Below, one piece after another: positions 24,829-33,363 of a stretch of DNA of 64,000 nucleotides; position 1 is the stretch's first letter, and each line of letters begins with the position of its first letter. Both the position numbers and the translations under genes were made by a program. The notes below the pieces were generated by a model. That model saw only the letters and a list, made by a program, of their open reading frames with translations, was not told where the DNA came from and searched no databases. The stretch lies in assembly GCF_000374065.1 (NCBI RefSeq), contig NZ_KB893245.1:372001-436000 (forward strand), given 5' to 3'. This DNA comes from Spirosoma luteum DSM 19990 (GTDB taxonomy: Bacteria > Bacteroidota > Bacteroidia > Cytophagales > Spirosomataceae).

Positions 24829-25899
24829 CTATTGGTTCACGTACACACTGCCGCTATTAGCCGAGAGCGTTACCGCCACGCCACCGCCATTCAGCGTGCC
24901 TTTAATGTGATCTTTTTCAGTATCCCCACTGAAGTTGTTGAGTGGGATTTTGATGCGGTTACCACTCAAGTTCAGGCTGATTCCTTTATTGAGGGGCATT
25001 TTTACGTTGATATTGCCCGCGCTGGTAACCAGCCGAACGGGCCCATCCAGTTTGGTTATGCTTACATCGACACTACCCGCGCTGGTACTGGCGTCGATAC
25101 TCCCCGATACGTTAGCCAGCCGCACCGACCCGCCCGATGTGCCCGCTTTGAGGTCACCGTCAATATCGCTGCCGTTCACACTGCCTCCGCTGGTTTGAGC
25201 ATCGATGTTTCCCTTCAGGTCGGTGAGCCTGATACTGCCCCCGGACGTGTGCAAACGCAGAGTTCCCGACGAAGATTTGGCTTCAATACTGCCACCAGAG
25301 GTTTGCAGGTCGATGCGGTCCGATGTTTCGGCCTGCTTGCAACGGTCGAGGTGGATGCTGCCGCCGGATGTTTGGCCGTTGATATCACCGTTAATATCAG
25401 TCATGTTCAGGCTACCGCCACTGGTGCGGAACTTCTGCGGACCAGTCAGAGCGGCCAGACTTATACTGCCACCCGATGTACGCAGGTCGGTAGAAACATT
25501 ACGGGGTGTGTAAAATTTGAACCCAATGCTCAGTGATTTCTTCCAGCGGTCCGTCGTACGGTCATTGTTATTACTCCGGCGTTTGGCGGTGGCAATGATG
25601 GTACTCCCTTCCTGCGTAATGCTGATGTCATAATCTTTTAGCCTTTCCTGAATCTCGGCTTTGTCCAGATTAGTGTTTCCGTTGTTGCCGTGTACATACA
25701 TTTCCACCTTGGCGTTCATGTCGGTACCACCTTCAATGGTCAGACTACCGCCCGATGTTTCGGCCCGCACTGCTTTGATGTTGCCCGAAAAGGTTTTGGT
25801 TTGGTAAGGTGTCCTGTCGTCGGTACGGCCAGGGACGAAGGAGGTAAGCGCGATTGTGCCCGCGCTCAACAGGGTTAGTAGAAACTGGTTGCGTTTCAT
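24829..25899 (-). CDS. Exported DUF4097 beta-repeat protein
   Basis: This 356-residue protein has a signal peptide (LLTLLSAGTIALTSFVPG) and a long parallel-beta-like region built from about ten units of 17-25 residues, each starting with a T-S-G-G-S or T-S-A-G core (RTSGGSISL, QTSGGSIHL, HTSGGSIRL, QTSGGSVNG, GTSGGSVRL). This is the DUF4097 family, predicted to form a solenoid. It is probably periplasmic or on the cell surface; a role in adhesion or envelope stress is often assumed but not shown. The repetition is visible at DNA level in the recurring CCGCCCGATGT pattern of the complementary strand. Confidence 0.9.
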   Translation of the reverse strand: MKRNQFLLTLLSAGTIALTSFVPGRTDDRTPYQTKTFSGNIKAVRAETSGGSLTIEGGTDMNAKVEMYVHGNNGNTNLDKAEIQERLKDYDISITQEGSTIIATAKRRSNNNDRTTDRWKKSLSIGFKFYTPRNVSTDLRTSGGSISLAALTGPQKFRTSGGSLNMTDINGDINGQTSGGSIHLDRCKQAETSDRIDLQTSGGSIEAKSSSGTLRLHTSGGSIRLTDLKGNIDAQTSGGSVNGSDIDGDLKAGTSGGSVRLANVSGSIDASTSAGSVDVSITKLDGPVRLVTSAGNINVKMPLNKGISLNLSGNRIKIPLNNFSGDTEKDHIKGTLNGGGVAVTLSANSGSVYVNQ

Positions 25900-26321
25900 A
25901 ATGGTCGTTTGTTTATACCGTAAAGATGCTGTTTAACGAATGAAGGTTGCACACACCCGGATTTCTTTACCGTTCTGCCATTAAAACGGCACCCAGCCTC
26001 CCTGGCGATTCATCTACCCGCAAAGTGAACTGAACTCTAATTCCAATGCGCCAAAGCCGGTACCGACCACGTTTGAACCACTGGCTATTTACAAATAAGC
26101 CATGTTGGTTATTGAAGGCAAAAGTACTGGCTAAACAAATGTGCGTTTGATTCCAGCGTTAGGCTAAATGGCTGATTACCTATCCCTCCCGGGGGACTAC
26201 GCTGTAATGTAACTTCCCGGGAGGGATAGATAATCAGGGGGTAGAATCCTTTCTTTTCTCAAACATTCCAAACCGGATGGCAGTTTTAAAATTGAATGAT
26301 TCTTTACTCAACTTTACCGTT
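25900..26321. other. 422-bp intergenic region between divergent genes
   Basis: This gap contains the palindrome 26172-26237 and otherwise no recognisable gene or RNA. A short in-frame ATG at 26277 precedes the real start at 26322, but the intervening peptide is not a signal sequence. Confidence 0.4.
26172..26237. repeat. Intergenic palindrome with 22-bp arms
   Basis: The arms 26172-26193 and 26216-26237 (core TATCCCTCCCGGG) differ at one position and flank a 22-nt loop. It sits about 85 nt upstream of the OMP gene start. No T-tract follows either side, so it is not a standard terminator. Confidence 0.8.
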
Positions 26322-27341
26322 ATGAAAAATTTAATGAAAACAACTTTATTACTGGCATTCCTCTGTGGGACGGGTCTGGTGTACGGCCAGCAGAATTCAA
26401 ACGACGACCGCAATCAGAATGGTAACCGCAGTTCCGAAGACCAGCGCGAACGGTACAACAATCAGCGGGATTTCCGGCAGGACCGGATGCAGGATGAACG
26501 TGATGACCGGCAAATGCAGGAAAGACGCGAAAATCAGCGTAGGGACGATATTTTCGAGCAACGCCGGAACTACAACATGCGCGACAACAACAGTCGGGCC
26601 TACGACAATCGCTATGAAAGCCGGATGGACGCGGGCGACCGGTACAAGAACACCTATGACGAGCGTGACCTGAGTAAAGCGTATGACCAGGGATACGATG
26701 ATGGACTGAACTCTGCTGAGAAAGAACAGCGACAGGAGCGCCGGGATAATTATCAGAACTTCGCGTTCGGTATTTATGGCGGTGCAAACGTAACCCGTTT
26801 TGCTGGAGAAGATACCCAAGGTAACGCCCTCAGCGGCCGGTTGGGATATCAGTTAGGACTCTTCTTCCGGGGTGGTGGCCGGGTTTATGGTCAGATAGGG
26901 GCTGAATACCTCACCTCCAGCTCCGACATTTCGACCGTTAGTAGCACTACGGCATTGCCATCCAGCTCAACCGCTATTTCGTATAACAGCATTACCTCCA
27001 ATGTAAACCAGCAATACATCCATGTACCCGTGTACATTGGTTTCAAGCTGGTCGAATCAGATCGGGGTGTATCGGCTGTTCGGTTCCAGATAGGGGCAGA
27101 ACTAGCCGCTCCGCTGAAAATTGTCAATGACCTTAACACATCGGCTCCCAATGCTATCAAGCAAAGCAACCTGGCTTCTACTACATTTAATGGATTAGCC
27201 AGTCTGGGATTCGATGCCGGTCCTCTTTTCCTGTCAGCCGTATATCATTATGGTTTCCAGGATATTCTGAAAGAACCGGTTGATGGAATTGTGAATTCCC
27301 AACGCAGGATACTCAGTGTCAATGTGGGGTTGAAATTTTAA
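26322..27341 (+). CDS. Outer-membrane beta-barrel protein with a long Arg/Asp/Asn/Gln-rich region
   Basis: This 339-residue protein starts at 26322, where the signal peptide begins (MKNLMKTTLLLAFLCGTGLVYGQ). Residues 23-145 are made almost only of D, R, N, Q, E and Y (for example QDRMQDERDDRQMQERRENQ), a highly charged disordered or helical stretch. From about residue 150 a porin-like barrel of the OMP_b-brl_2 type follows (FAFGIYGGANVTRFAGED, YQLGLFFRGGGRVYGQIGAEY) and ends with RRILSVNVGLKF, a typical terminal strand. It resides in the outer membrane with the charged segment on one side. The role is unknown. Confidence 0.85.
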   Translation: MKNLMKTTLLLAFLCGTGLVYGQQNSNDDRNQNGNRSSEDQRERYNNQRDFRQDRMQDERDDRQMQERRENQRRDDIFEQRRNYNMRDNNSRAYDNRYESRMDAGDRYKNTYDERDLSKAYDQGYDDGLNSAEKEQRQERRDNYQNFAFGIYGGANVTRFAGEDTQGNALSGRLGYQLGLFFRGGGRVYGQIGAEYLTSSSDISTVSSTTALPSSSTAISYNSITSNVNQQYIHVPVYIGFKLVESDRGVSAVRFQIGAELAAPLKIVNDLNTSAPNAIKQSNLASTTFNGLASLGFDAGPLFLSAVYHYGFQDILKEPVDGIVNSQRRILSVNVGLKF

Positions 27342-27369
27342 TAACGTCAGTTCGTTGACCTGAACGAGT

Positions 27370-27440
27370 CGGTCAGTTAGTGAGTTTAGTTGGTGGTAGA
27401 TTACTTTTGTAGTTACCGCTGCAAACTCACCAACCGACCG
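27370..27440. repeat. Intergenic palindrome upstream of the siroheme gene
   Basis: The arms 27370-27387 (CGGTCAGTTAGTGAGTTT) and 27423-27440 pair with two mismatches. The right arm ends 9 nt before the ATG at 27450, the same layout as the GAGTGAAA elements but with a different repeat unit. A -7 promoter box lies in the loop. Confidence 0.7.
27402..27409 (+). promoter_or_regulatory. -7 promoter box for the siroheme gene
   Basis: TACTTTTG matches TAnnTTTG and lies in the loop of the palindrome 27370-27440, 40 nt before the ATG. The transcript would begin inside the loop and contain only the right arm. Confidence 0.5.
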
Positions 27441-27449
27441 GCTTTTTTT

Positions 27450-28016
27450 ATGAATACACTCTTCCCCATTTTCGTTAAGGCAGAGAACCTGCATACGCTC
27501 ATTGTGGGTGGTGGGTACGTAGGTCTGGAAAAGTTAACGGCCCTGCTTGGTAACGCGCCCGCTGCCCGTATCACCCTGATAGCTCCCGACATCCGGGATG
27601 AAATTCGGGAGTTGGCCCGGCAGAACCCCAGGATTCAGCTTGTTCAGGAGCCTTATCACGCTGTCTATCTGTCGGATAAAGACCTGGTTATTGCGGGTAC
27701 TAACGACAAGGCGGTCAACAAACAGGTGCAGCTTGATTGTAAAGCGCATCGTATCCTGGTCAACGTAGCTGACACCCCCGATTTGTGCGATTTTTACCTG
27801 AGTTCGGTCGTGAAGAAGGGTGACCTTAAAATTGCCATCTCGACCAATGGTAAATCCCCCACGTTTGCCAAGCGGTTCCGGGAGGTGCTGGAAGAAATCC
27901 TGCCCGACAGCCTACAGGAAACCCTCGATAACCTGACCGCCATCCGTAATCAGCTAAAAGGCGATTTTGTCCAGAAAATGGAGAAACTAAACGAGATAAC
28001 GAAGGTGTTGCGGTAA
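27450..28016 (+). CDS. Precorrin-2 dehydrogenase / sirohydrochlorin ferrochelatase-like protein
   Basis: This 188-residue protein corresponds to the N-terminal module of CysG. A Rossmann motif (TLIVGGGYVGLEKL near residues 17-30) begins an NAD domain that oxidises precorrin-2 to sirohydrochlorin. The later ISTNGKSPTFAKRFREVLEE segment near residues 135-155 is the conserved part linked to ferrochelation. The stand-alone form is common in Bacteroidota and supplies siroheme for sulfite or nitrite reductase. The start at 27450 was chosen because the family normally begins shortly before PIFVKAENL. The FMN reductase gene follows by 18 nt. Confidence 0.88.
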   Translation: MNTLFPIFVKAENLHTLIVGGGYVGLEKLTALLGNAPAARITLIAPDIRDEIRELARQNPRIQLVQEPYHAVYLSDKDLVIAGTNDKAVNKQVQLDCKAHRILVNVADTPDLCDFYLSSVVKKGDLKIAISTNGKSPTFAKRFREVLEEILPDSLQETLDNLTAIRNQLKGDFVQKMEKLNEITKVLR

Positions 28017-28034
28017 GTAACAACCCGGTATCCG

Positions 28035-28568
28035 ATGCGTATTCTCACCATATCCGGCAGTTTGCGGGCGGCATCAACCAACACCCTGTTGCTGGAGGCT
28101 ATCGCAGAGTTGGCCCCTCCATGGGTAACCGTTAGCCGCTATAGCAGCCTCGATAACCTGCCTCATTTCAGCCCCGAACGGGATACCGATCCGGCACCCG
28201 AAGCCGTAACCGCCCTTCGTACGCAACTTAGGGAAGCCGACGCAGTCATCATCTGTACACCCGAATACATTCATAGTATGCCGGGCGTTCTGAAAAATAT
28301 GCTCGACTGGATAGCGTCGTCGGGCGAGTTCATCAATAAACCAGTAGGCGTTCTTAGCGCGAGTCCTTCCGATATGGGTGGCACACGGGCGCACACAGCC
28401 TTGTGGCACACCATGGAGGTTTTGATGGCGCAAGTACCCGAAAAGGCATCGCTGATTATTCCCTTCGTTCGGCAGCGGATGGATGCCGATGGACTGATTA
28501 CCGACCCGGCTCTAAAACAGGAACTGCAAACGGTGTTAACAACACTGATAGATACAGTCGGGACGTAA
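28035..28568 (+). CDS. NADPH-dependent FMN reductase-family protein
   Basis: This 177-residue flavodoxin-like protein starts with the flavin-phosphate loop ILTISGSLRAASTNTLLLE and contains IICTPEYIHSMPGVLKNMLDWIAS near residues 74-96, the hallmark of NADPH:FMN/quinone reductases (azoreductase/ChrR type). It should bind FMN and reduce flavin, quinones or metal oxyanions with NAD(P)H in the cytoplasm. The electron acceptor cannot be predicted. It lies 18 nt after the siroheme gene and 48 nt before an aldo/keto reductase, so the three may form a redox operon. Confidence 0.9.
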   Translation: MRILTISGSLRAASTNTLLLEAIAELAPPWVTVSRYSSLDNLPHFSPERDTDPAPEAVTALRTQLREADAVIICTPEYIHSMPGVLKNMLDWIASSGEFINKPVGVLSASPSDMGGTRAHTALWHTMEVLMAQVPEKASLIIPFVRQRMDADGLITDPALKQELQTVLTTLIDTVGT

Positions 28569-28616
28569 ACGGCACAAGTCTGGAAATCTTTCTTTGTCTC
28601 AAAATAACGAACCAAT

Positions 28617-29618
28617 ATGAAAAACAGAACACTGGGAAACACAGGCGAACAACTATCCGCTATTGGGCTGGGCTGTATGGGTATGAGCCACGGCTATGGC
28701 ACGCCCGATGATATGGAAAGCATTGCCACCCTGCATAGAGCACTGGATCTGGCTATCAATTTCTGGGACACGGCCGATATGTACGCGAATGGTGTCAATG
28801 AAGAACTGGTTTCGCGGGTACTGATGCCTAATCGGGATAAGGTATTTATCGCCACCAAGTTCGGGTTCCGGCATAAGGAGGGTGTTTCAGGTATTGGTGG
28901 TCTACCGGGGACTTATTTCGACGGTTCGCCCGCCTGGATGAAACAGGCCGTTGAGCATAGCCTGAAACGGCTTAGAATCGACACCATTGACCTCTATTAT
29001 GCCCACCGAATCGACCCGAATGTGCCGGTTGAAGAGATGGTGGGCGCAATGGCTGATTTAGTAAAAGAAGGTAAAGTGCGTTACCTCGGCCTGAGCGAAG
29101 CCTCGGCGGCTTCCATCCGCAAGGCTCACGCTGTTCACCCGATTGCTGCCCTGCAAAGCGAATATTCCCTACTGACCCGCGATGTAGAAAAAGAAGTACT
29201 GGGCACCGTTCGTGAACTGGGTATCTCGCTGGTGCCCTACTCACCGTTAGCAAGGGGGCTCATTACCAACACGCTCGATGTAACACAACTGGATGCCAAA
29301 GATTTTCGGCGTACCCTGCCCCGCTACAATGATGAGAACCGGGATAATAACCAGTCGCTGGCGAGTGCATTTGCCGATTTGGCGGCCGACAAACAACTAA
29401 CGGCGGCTCAACTGGCATTGGCCTGGGTACTGGCGCAGGGCGATGATATTATCCCGATTCCCGGTACGAAGAAGCGGAAATACCTCGAAGAAAACGCGGG
29501 AGCAGTTGAGGTAGTCCTTTCGAAATCAGACTTGGAAGCTATCGAGGCATTACTGGCCCGTTACCCAAACACGGGTCCGAGGTACAGTGAAGGAGCCCTC
29601 AAGCTGGTGAATCGCTAG
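28617..29618 (+). CDS. Aldo/keto reductase
   Basis: This 333-residue protein has the AKR TIM-barrel pattern: an N-terminal [32 protein letters not shown] near residues 50-65 with catalytic D and Y, the catalytic lysine in IATKFGF near residue 83, and the catalytic His in [10 protein letters not shown] near residue 125. The C-terminal [18 protein letters not shown] is the NADPH-binding segment. It belongs to the AKR13-like group, which reduces aldehydes and ketones; the specific substrate is unknown. It follows the FMN reductase gene in the same direction. Confidence 0.93.
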   Translation: MKNRTLGNTGEQLSAIGLGCMGMSHGYGTPDDMESIATLHRALDLAINFWDTADMYANGVNEELVSRVLMPNRDKVFIATKFGFRHKEGVSGIGGLPGTYFDGSPAWMKQAVEHSLKRLRIDTIDLYYAHRIDPNVPVEEMVGAMADLVKEGKVRYLGLSEASAASIRKAHAVHPIAALQSEYSLLTRDVEKEVLGTVRELGISLVPYSPLARGLITNTLDVTQLDAKDFRRTLPRYNDENRDNNQSLASAFADLAADKQLTAAQLALAWVLAQGDDIIPIPGTKKRKYLEENAGAVEVVLSKSDLEAIEALLARYPNTGPRYSEGALKLVNR

Positions 29619-29673
29619 AGAGCAGAACTGAATGTGCCCGCGTCCTAGCGGCAGCTACCAACGAAATTTTCCC

Positions 29674-30684
29674 ATGACTTTTGACCAGGCAATTGACCAG
29701 ATGAATGCGTATGGGCGGCAACGTCAGCCGTTTTTGTTTGTCCTGGATTTTGATCTCAAACGGCCCCTTGTCCTGCGCCCGAACGAGTGGAAGACGCATG
29801 ATATTGCCTTTGATTTTTCGGGAACACCAGCCCCGGCTTCTCCTGAGCCATTCTGGTTTCGCCGGTATCCCATGCCGTTTGAACAATACCGGATTGGGTT
29901 CGATTATGTGGTGAAGAACATTCACCTGGGTAATTCGTTTCTGGTAAACCTGTCGGGGCAAACGCCCATAGAAACCAACCTCGCCCTGGCCGATATATAC
30001 GCCCGTACTACAGCCCGCTATAAACTTCGGCTGGCTAACCAATTCGTGTGTTTCTCGCCGGAACCGTTCGTACAGATTCGGGGCAACCGGCTGTTGAGTT
30101 TCCCGATGAAAGGCACTATTATGGCCAATCTGCCAAATGCCGAAGCGACTATTCTGGCCGATGCCAAAGAAGCCGCCGAACACGCCACCATCGTTGACCT
30201 GATTCGGAGCGACCTGAGTCGAATTGCTCAAAAAGTGTGGGTAGAACGGTACCGCTACATTGACCGGATTGACACGCATGAGGGTGGTCTGCTCCAGGTG
30301 AGTTCGGAAATAGCAGCCCTGTTACCCGACAACTGGCGCGACCAGCCCGGTACGTTGCTGGCCAGTCTGCTACCTGCCGGGTCGATTAGCGGGGCACCCA
30401 AACCCAAAACAATCAAACTTATTCACCGTGCCGAACAATACGACCGGGGCTATTACACGGGGGTTTGCGGGTATTTCGACGGCGAGCATCTGGATAGTGG
30501 TGTTATGATCCGGTTTATCGAAAATCAGCAGGGGCAGCTCGTTTTCAAAAGTGGTGGCGGCATTACAGCCCGTTCCAATGCCTGGTCGGAGTATCAGGAA
30601 CTGATTGACAAGGTGTATTTACCGGTAGCCGTCGAAGTCGACTCATCGATAAAATCACCGGTAAAATCGTCGTTTATCCAGTGA
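29674..30684 (+). CDS. pabB: Aminodeoxychorismate synthase component I
   Basis: This protein of about 336 residues is a chorismate-binding enzyme. The core motifs are FSPEPFVQIRG, FPMKGTIMAN near residue 145 (the PIKGT-type motif of PabB/TrpE), EHATIVDLIRSDLSRIA, PAGSISGAPKPKTIKLI and YYTGVCGYFDG. It converts chorismate with ammonia or glutamine to 4-amino-4-deoxychorismate for folate synthesis. It is the short Bacteroidota form that lacks the full N-terminal domain. ATG at 29674 was preferred over one 42 nt upstream because the family begins near MTFDQAI. It overlaps or abuts the class IV aminotransferase gene. Confidence 0.88.
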   Translation: MTFDQAIDQMNAYGRQRQPFLFVLDFDLKRPLVLRPNEWKTHDIAFDFSGTPAPASPEPFWFRRYPMPFEQYRIGFDYVVKNIHLGNSFLVNLSGQTPIETNLALADIYARTTARYKLRLANQFVCFSPEPFVQIRGNRLLSFPMKGTIMANLPNAEATILADAKEAAEHATIVDLIRSDLSRIAQKVWVERYRYIDRIDTHEGGLLQVSSEIAALLPDNWRDQPGTLLASLLPAGSISGAPKPKTIKLIHRAEQYDRGYYTGVCGYFDGEHLDSGVMIRFIENQQGQLVFKSGGGITARSNAWSEYQELIDKVYLPVAVEVDSSIKSPVKSSFIQ

Positions 30685-30689
30685 TTCCT

Positions 30690-31289
30690 ATGCTCTTCTG
30701 TCTGGAAACAATTTGCATCCGAAACCGGCAACTTCAGAATCTTTCGGCGCACAACGACCGGTTCAACCGCACCCGGCTGGCCTGTTGGCAACTGCACAAA
30801 CCTGCCCGGCTTGAAGACGTCATTCAGCTGCCCGATTGGCTGCTGCCAACAGAGACCTACAAGTGCCGCGTAACGTACGGGCCAGCTATAGAGACGATTG
30901 AATTTGAGCCATACCACATCCGGCCCGTACAGCGTCTGGCCCTGGTGGATGCGGATGGATTACATTACGGACATAAATACGCTGACCGGCAGGCCATCAA
31001 CAATCTGTTTGCCCGGCGTGACTCTGCCGACGATATTCTTATGGTGCGCGATGGTTTACTGACGGATACCTCGTATGCCAACGTAGCCTTGTTTGATGGA
31101 AAACGCTGGCATACTCCGGCAAAACCTCTACTCGAAGGCACGCAACGCGCCCGGTTGCTGGCTGATGGAATCCTGCACCCCGCCGACATACGCCCCGCCG
31201 ATCTGCCTCAGTTCGAGAGCATCAAATTAATGAACGCCATGCTCGACTGGGAGCAAACTACGCCCATACCTACACAGGCCGTTCGCTAA
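30690..31289 (+). CDS. pabC: Class IV aminotransferase, probable aminodeoxychorismate lyase
   Basis: This 199-residue PLP protein of the branched-chain aminotransferase / D-amino-acid aminotransferase fold has a PLP lysine in YGHKYADR near residue 97, a DDILMVRDGLLTDTSYANVALF segment with the family's E/T-S-x-N pattern, and LEGTQRARLL. PabC removes pyruvate from aminodeoxychorismate to give 4-aminobenzoate. It is short for the family and starts directly after pabB, with ATG at 30690; a GTG at 30681 overlapping the pabB stop is the alternative. The function is inferred mainly from pairing with pabB. Confidence 0.8.
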   Translation: MLFCLETICIRNRQLQNLSAHNDRFNRTRLACWQLHKPARLEDVIQLPDWLLPTETYKCRVTYGPAIETIEFEPYHIRPVQRLALVDADGLHYGHKYADRQAINNLFARRDSADDILMVRDGLLTDTSYANVALFDGKRWHTPAKPLLEGTQRARLLADGILHPADIRPADLPQFESIKLMNAMLDWEQTTPIPTQAVR

Positions 31290-31421
31290 CGATGGCACCT
31301 GAAGTAACCTGCCACGTTACCCAGGTATACGGGTAGCGGGAAGGAGTGTTTGAATTGGTAAATCACCGGGAGGGGAGGAATGAGAAGACGTGGGCGTAGT
31401 TTTGCAGGTAGTCAACTAAAC

Positions 31422-31464
31422 AAAAAATGGGCTACTAAACATCGTCTGGTGTCTGGTAGCCCAT
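31422..31464 (-). terminator. Terminator of prfA
   Basis: ATGGGCTAC (31427-31435) pairs with GTAGCCCAT (31456-31464). Six As before the left arm give a T-tract for leftward transcription. The gap 31290-31508 holds nothing else recognisable. Confidence 0.75.
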
Positions 31465-31508
31465 GTGTTATCACCGGCGTCGCTGATGCTTATCGGTAAA
31501 AGAATAGA

Positions 31509-32582
31509 TTAAACCGTTGCCCCTTCCTTCAGTCGTTCGGCGTTCTCGGCTATGCGGAGCTGCTCGATGAAGTCGCCAATGTCGCCGTCCATCACGGCGG
31601 GCAGATTATGCGTAGTAAGACCAATACGGTGGTCAGTTACACGGCTTTGCGGGTAGTTATAAGTTCTGATTTTGTCGGATCGGTCGCCACTGCCAACCAT
31701 CGTTTTGCGCTGGGAAGCAATAGCCTCGTTGTGCTTCTTGAGTTCCATCTCGTAGATACGGGAACGCAGAACGGTCAGGGCTTTGTCGAAGTTTTTCAAC
31801 TGCGAACGTTCATCCTGACACTGCACGACCATTCCCGTGGGGATGTGGGTCAACCGAACGGCGGAGTAGGTTGTGTTTACGGACTGACCACCCGCACCCG
31901 ACGAGCAGAAGGTATCTTTCCGAATATCGTTCATGTTGATGTCAACATCCACCTCTTCCGCTTCGGGCAGTACGGCCACGCTGGCCGCGGAGGTATGAAT
32001 GCGTCCCTGCGTTTCGGTGGCGGGTACGCGCTGCACCCGGTGAACGCCCGATTCGAATTTGAGTTTGCCGTACACATCCTCTCCTTCTATTTCGGTCACG
32101 ATTTCCTTGTAGCCGCCCGATGTGCCTTCGGTAAAATCAACCAGCGACATGCGCCAGCCCATTTTTTCGCAGAAACGCTGGTACATCCGGAAAATATCGC
32201 CCGCAAAAATAGCGGCTTCGTCGCCCCCGGTGCCGCCCCGAATTTCCAGAATGACGTTCTTGCTGTCATTGGGGTCTTTCGGCATTAGCATCTCTTTCAG
32301 CAGCTCCTCCAGCTCCTCCCGGCGGGGTAGTAACTCATCAAGCTCCGCTTTGGCTAAGTCTCTGAAATCTTCGTCCTTTTCGGTCGCCACGATCTGTTTG
32401 GCATTTTCGATTTCCTCGAGCAGTTGCGTATAAGCCCGATACTGCGCTACAATCTTCTCCAGATCTTTATATTCTTTACTCAGCTTCATAAATCGCTTCT
32501 GGTCAGAAACGGCTTCTGGCTGCACAATTTGCTGGGATACTTCGTTGAAGCGTTCGCGAATGGCTTCTAACTGGTCAAGCAT
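31509..32582 (-). CDS. prfA: Peptide chain release factor 1
   Basis: This 357-residue protein is a class I release factor. The anticodon-like PxT motif appears as RVPATETQGRIHTSA, which separates RF1 (UAA/UAG) from RF2. The catalytic GGQ is in SSGAGGQSVNTTYSA near residue 225, where the glutamine is normally methylated. A C-terminal RVTDHRIGLT segment is also typical. It triggers hydrolysis of peptidyl-tRNA in the ribosomal A site. It is transcribed alone from a TAATTTTG promoter on the minus strand and ends in a terminator. Confidence 0.97.
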   Translation of the reverse strand: MLDQLEAIRERFNEVSQQIVQPEAVSDQKRFMKLSKEYKDLEKIVAQYRAYTQLLEEIENAKQIVATEKDEDFRDLAKAELDELLPRREELEELLKEMLMPKDPNDSKNVILEIRGGTGGDEAAIFAGDIFRMYQRFCEKMGWRMSLVDFTEGTSGGYKEIVTEIEGEDVYGKLKFESGVHRVQRVPATETQGRIHTSAASVAVLPEAEEVDVDINMNDIRKDTFCSSGAGGQSVNTTYSAVRLTHIPTGMVVQCQDERSQLKNFDKALTVLRSRIYEMELKKHNEAIASQRKTMVGSGDRSDKIRTYNYPQSRVTDHRIGLTTHNLPAVMDGDIGDFIEQLRIAENAERLKEGATV

Positions 32583-32637
32583 AGTATATTACTTTATCTG
32601 CCAGGGTTGTGGCAGTGATACAGACAAGTATGAAATA

Positions 32638-32645
32638 CAAAATTA
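32638..32645 (-). promoter_or_regulatory. -7 promoter box for prfA
   Basis: The complement of 32638-32645 reads TAATTTTG, a TAnnTTTG match 56 nt upstream of the prfA start codon. No good -33 TTG is seen. Confidence 0.45.
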
Positions 32646-32751
32646 CAAAAATCGCGGCAGTTCGATTATGTATTGGTTGATTGCAACCAAGCCGTTGTTG
32701 GTGTGGTTTTCTATCTGAATGACGATATGTATCACTATTGAGTTCCTGTTT

Positions 32752-33333
32752 ATGAAACGCCACCTGCTTTCCAGTCTATTACTAATTACTTTTTTATTTT
32801 CCTGCAATCCCGAGCGGGTGCATTATACCACCGAATTAAAGCAGGAAATGGCCGACTCAAAAATCAAGCGTATAACCAACGCCGACCTTATTGCCACGGT
32901 AGATAATCTGGGCGGAAAGATTAGTGCGGTTATTCAGAAAGATTTAGCGACGCAGCTTCAGAGAACAACCGACCCGGCGGAGCGGGCCAAACTTTGCCAG
33001 TTAGTGAACTTGCCCCGAATCAAAGCCATTGCTAAGAGTTATGAAGTCGATATAAGGCTGCTGGGAGCGGCTGATATACAGAGCAAAATGCTGGACGCAA
33101 AAGAACGGGAAATTCTGGATGCGTACCGGTATAGCGTGGGGCAGAAACAGGTACCAATTTCCAATATTCAGAAAATCGATGATACATCGTACGTGTACAA
33201 CGCGGTTGTTCCGCTGAATAGTCTAATCTGCGATGCCTGTTTCGGGAAAGACACCCTTCCCTTTGCCGTCTGGCACATCGGTTTTCAGAAGCGTGAAGTG
33301 GTCCGTCGGATGCAGTCCTCGAAGAAAAAGTAA
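32752..33333 (+). CDS. DUF3365-like lipoprotein with degenerate heme motif
   Basis: This 193-residue protein has a lipoprotein signal (LLLITFLFSC, Cys17). The mature part resembles Bacteroidota DUF3365/Tll0287-like proteins: KIKRITNADLIATV, a conserved Cys in AKLCQLVNL near residue 87, and EILDAYRYSVGQKQ. In that family a late CxxCH binds heme c. Here the equivalent site near residue 165 reads CDACFGK, so the axial His is replaced by Phe and covalent heme of the usual kind is unlikely. The family link is by eye and moderate. A structural or altered-cofactor role is possible. Confidence 0.55.
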   Translation: MKRHLLSSLLLITFLFSCNPERVHYTTELKQEMADSKIKRITNADLIATVDNLGGKISAVIQKDLATQLQRTTDPAERAKLCQLVNLPRIKAIAKSYEVDIRLLGAADIQSKMLDAKEREILDAYRYSVGQKQVPISNIQKIDDTSYVYNAVVPLNSLICDACFGKDTLPFAVWHIGFQKREVVRRMQSSKKK

Positions 33334-33363
33334 GTATCTTTCGTAGAAACAGATTTTGCTGAC

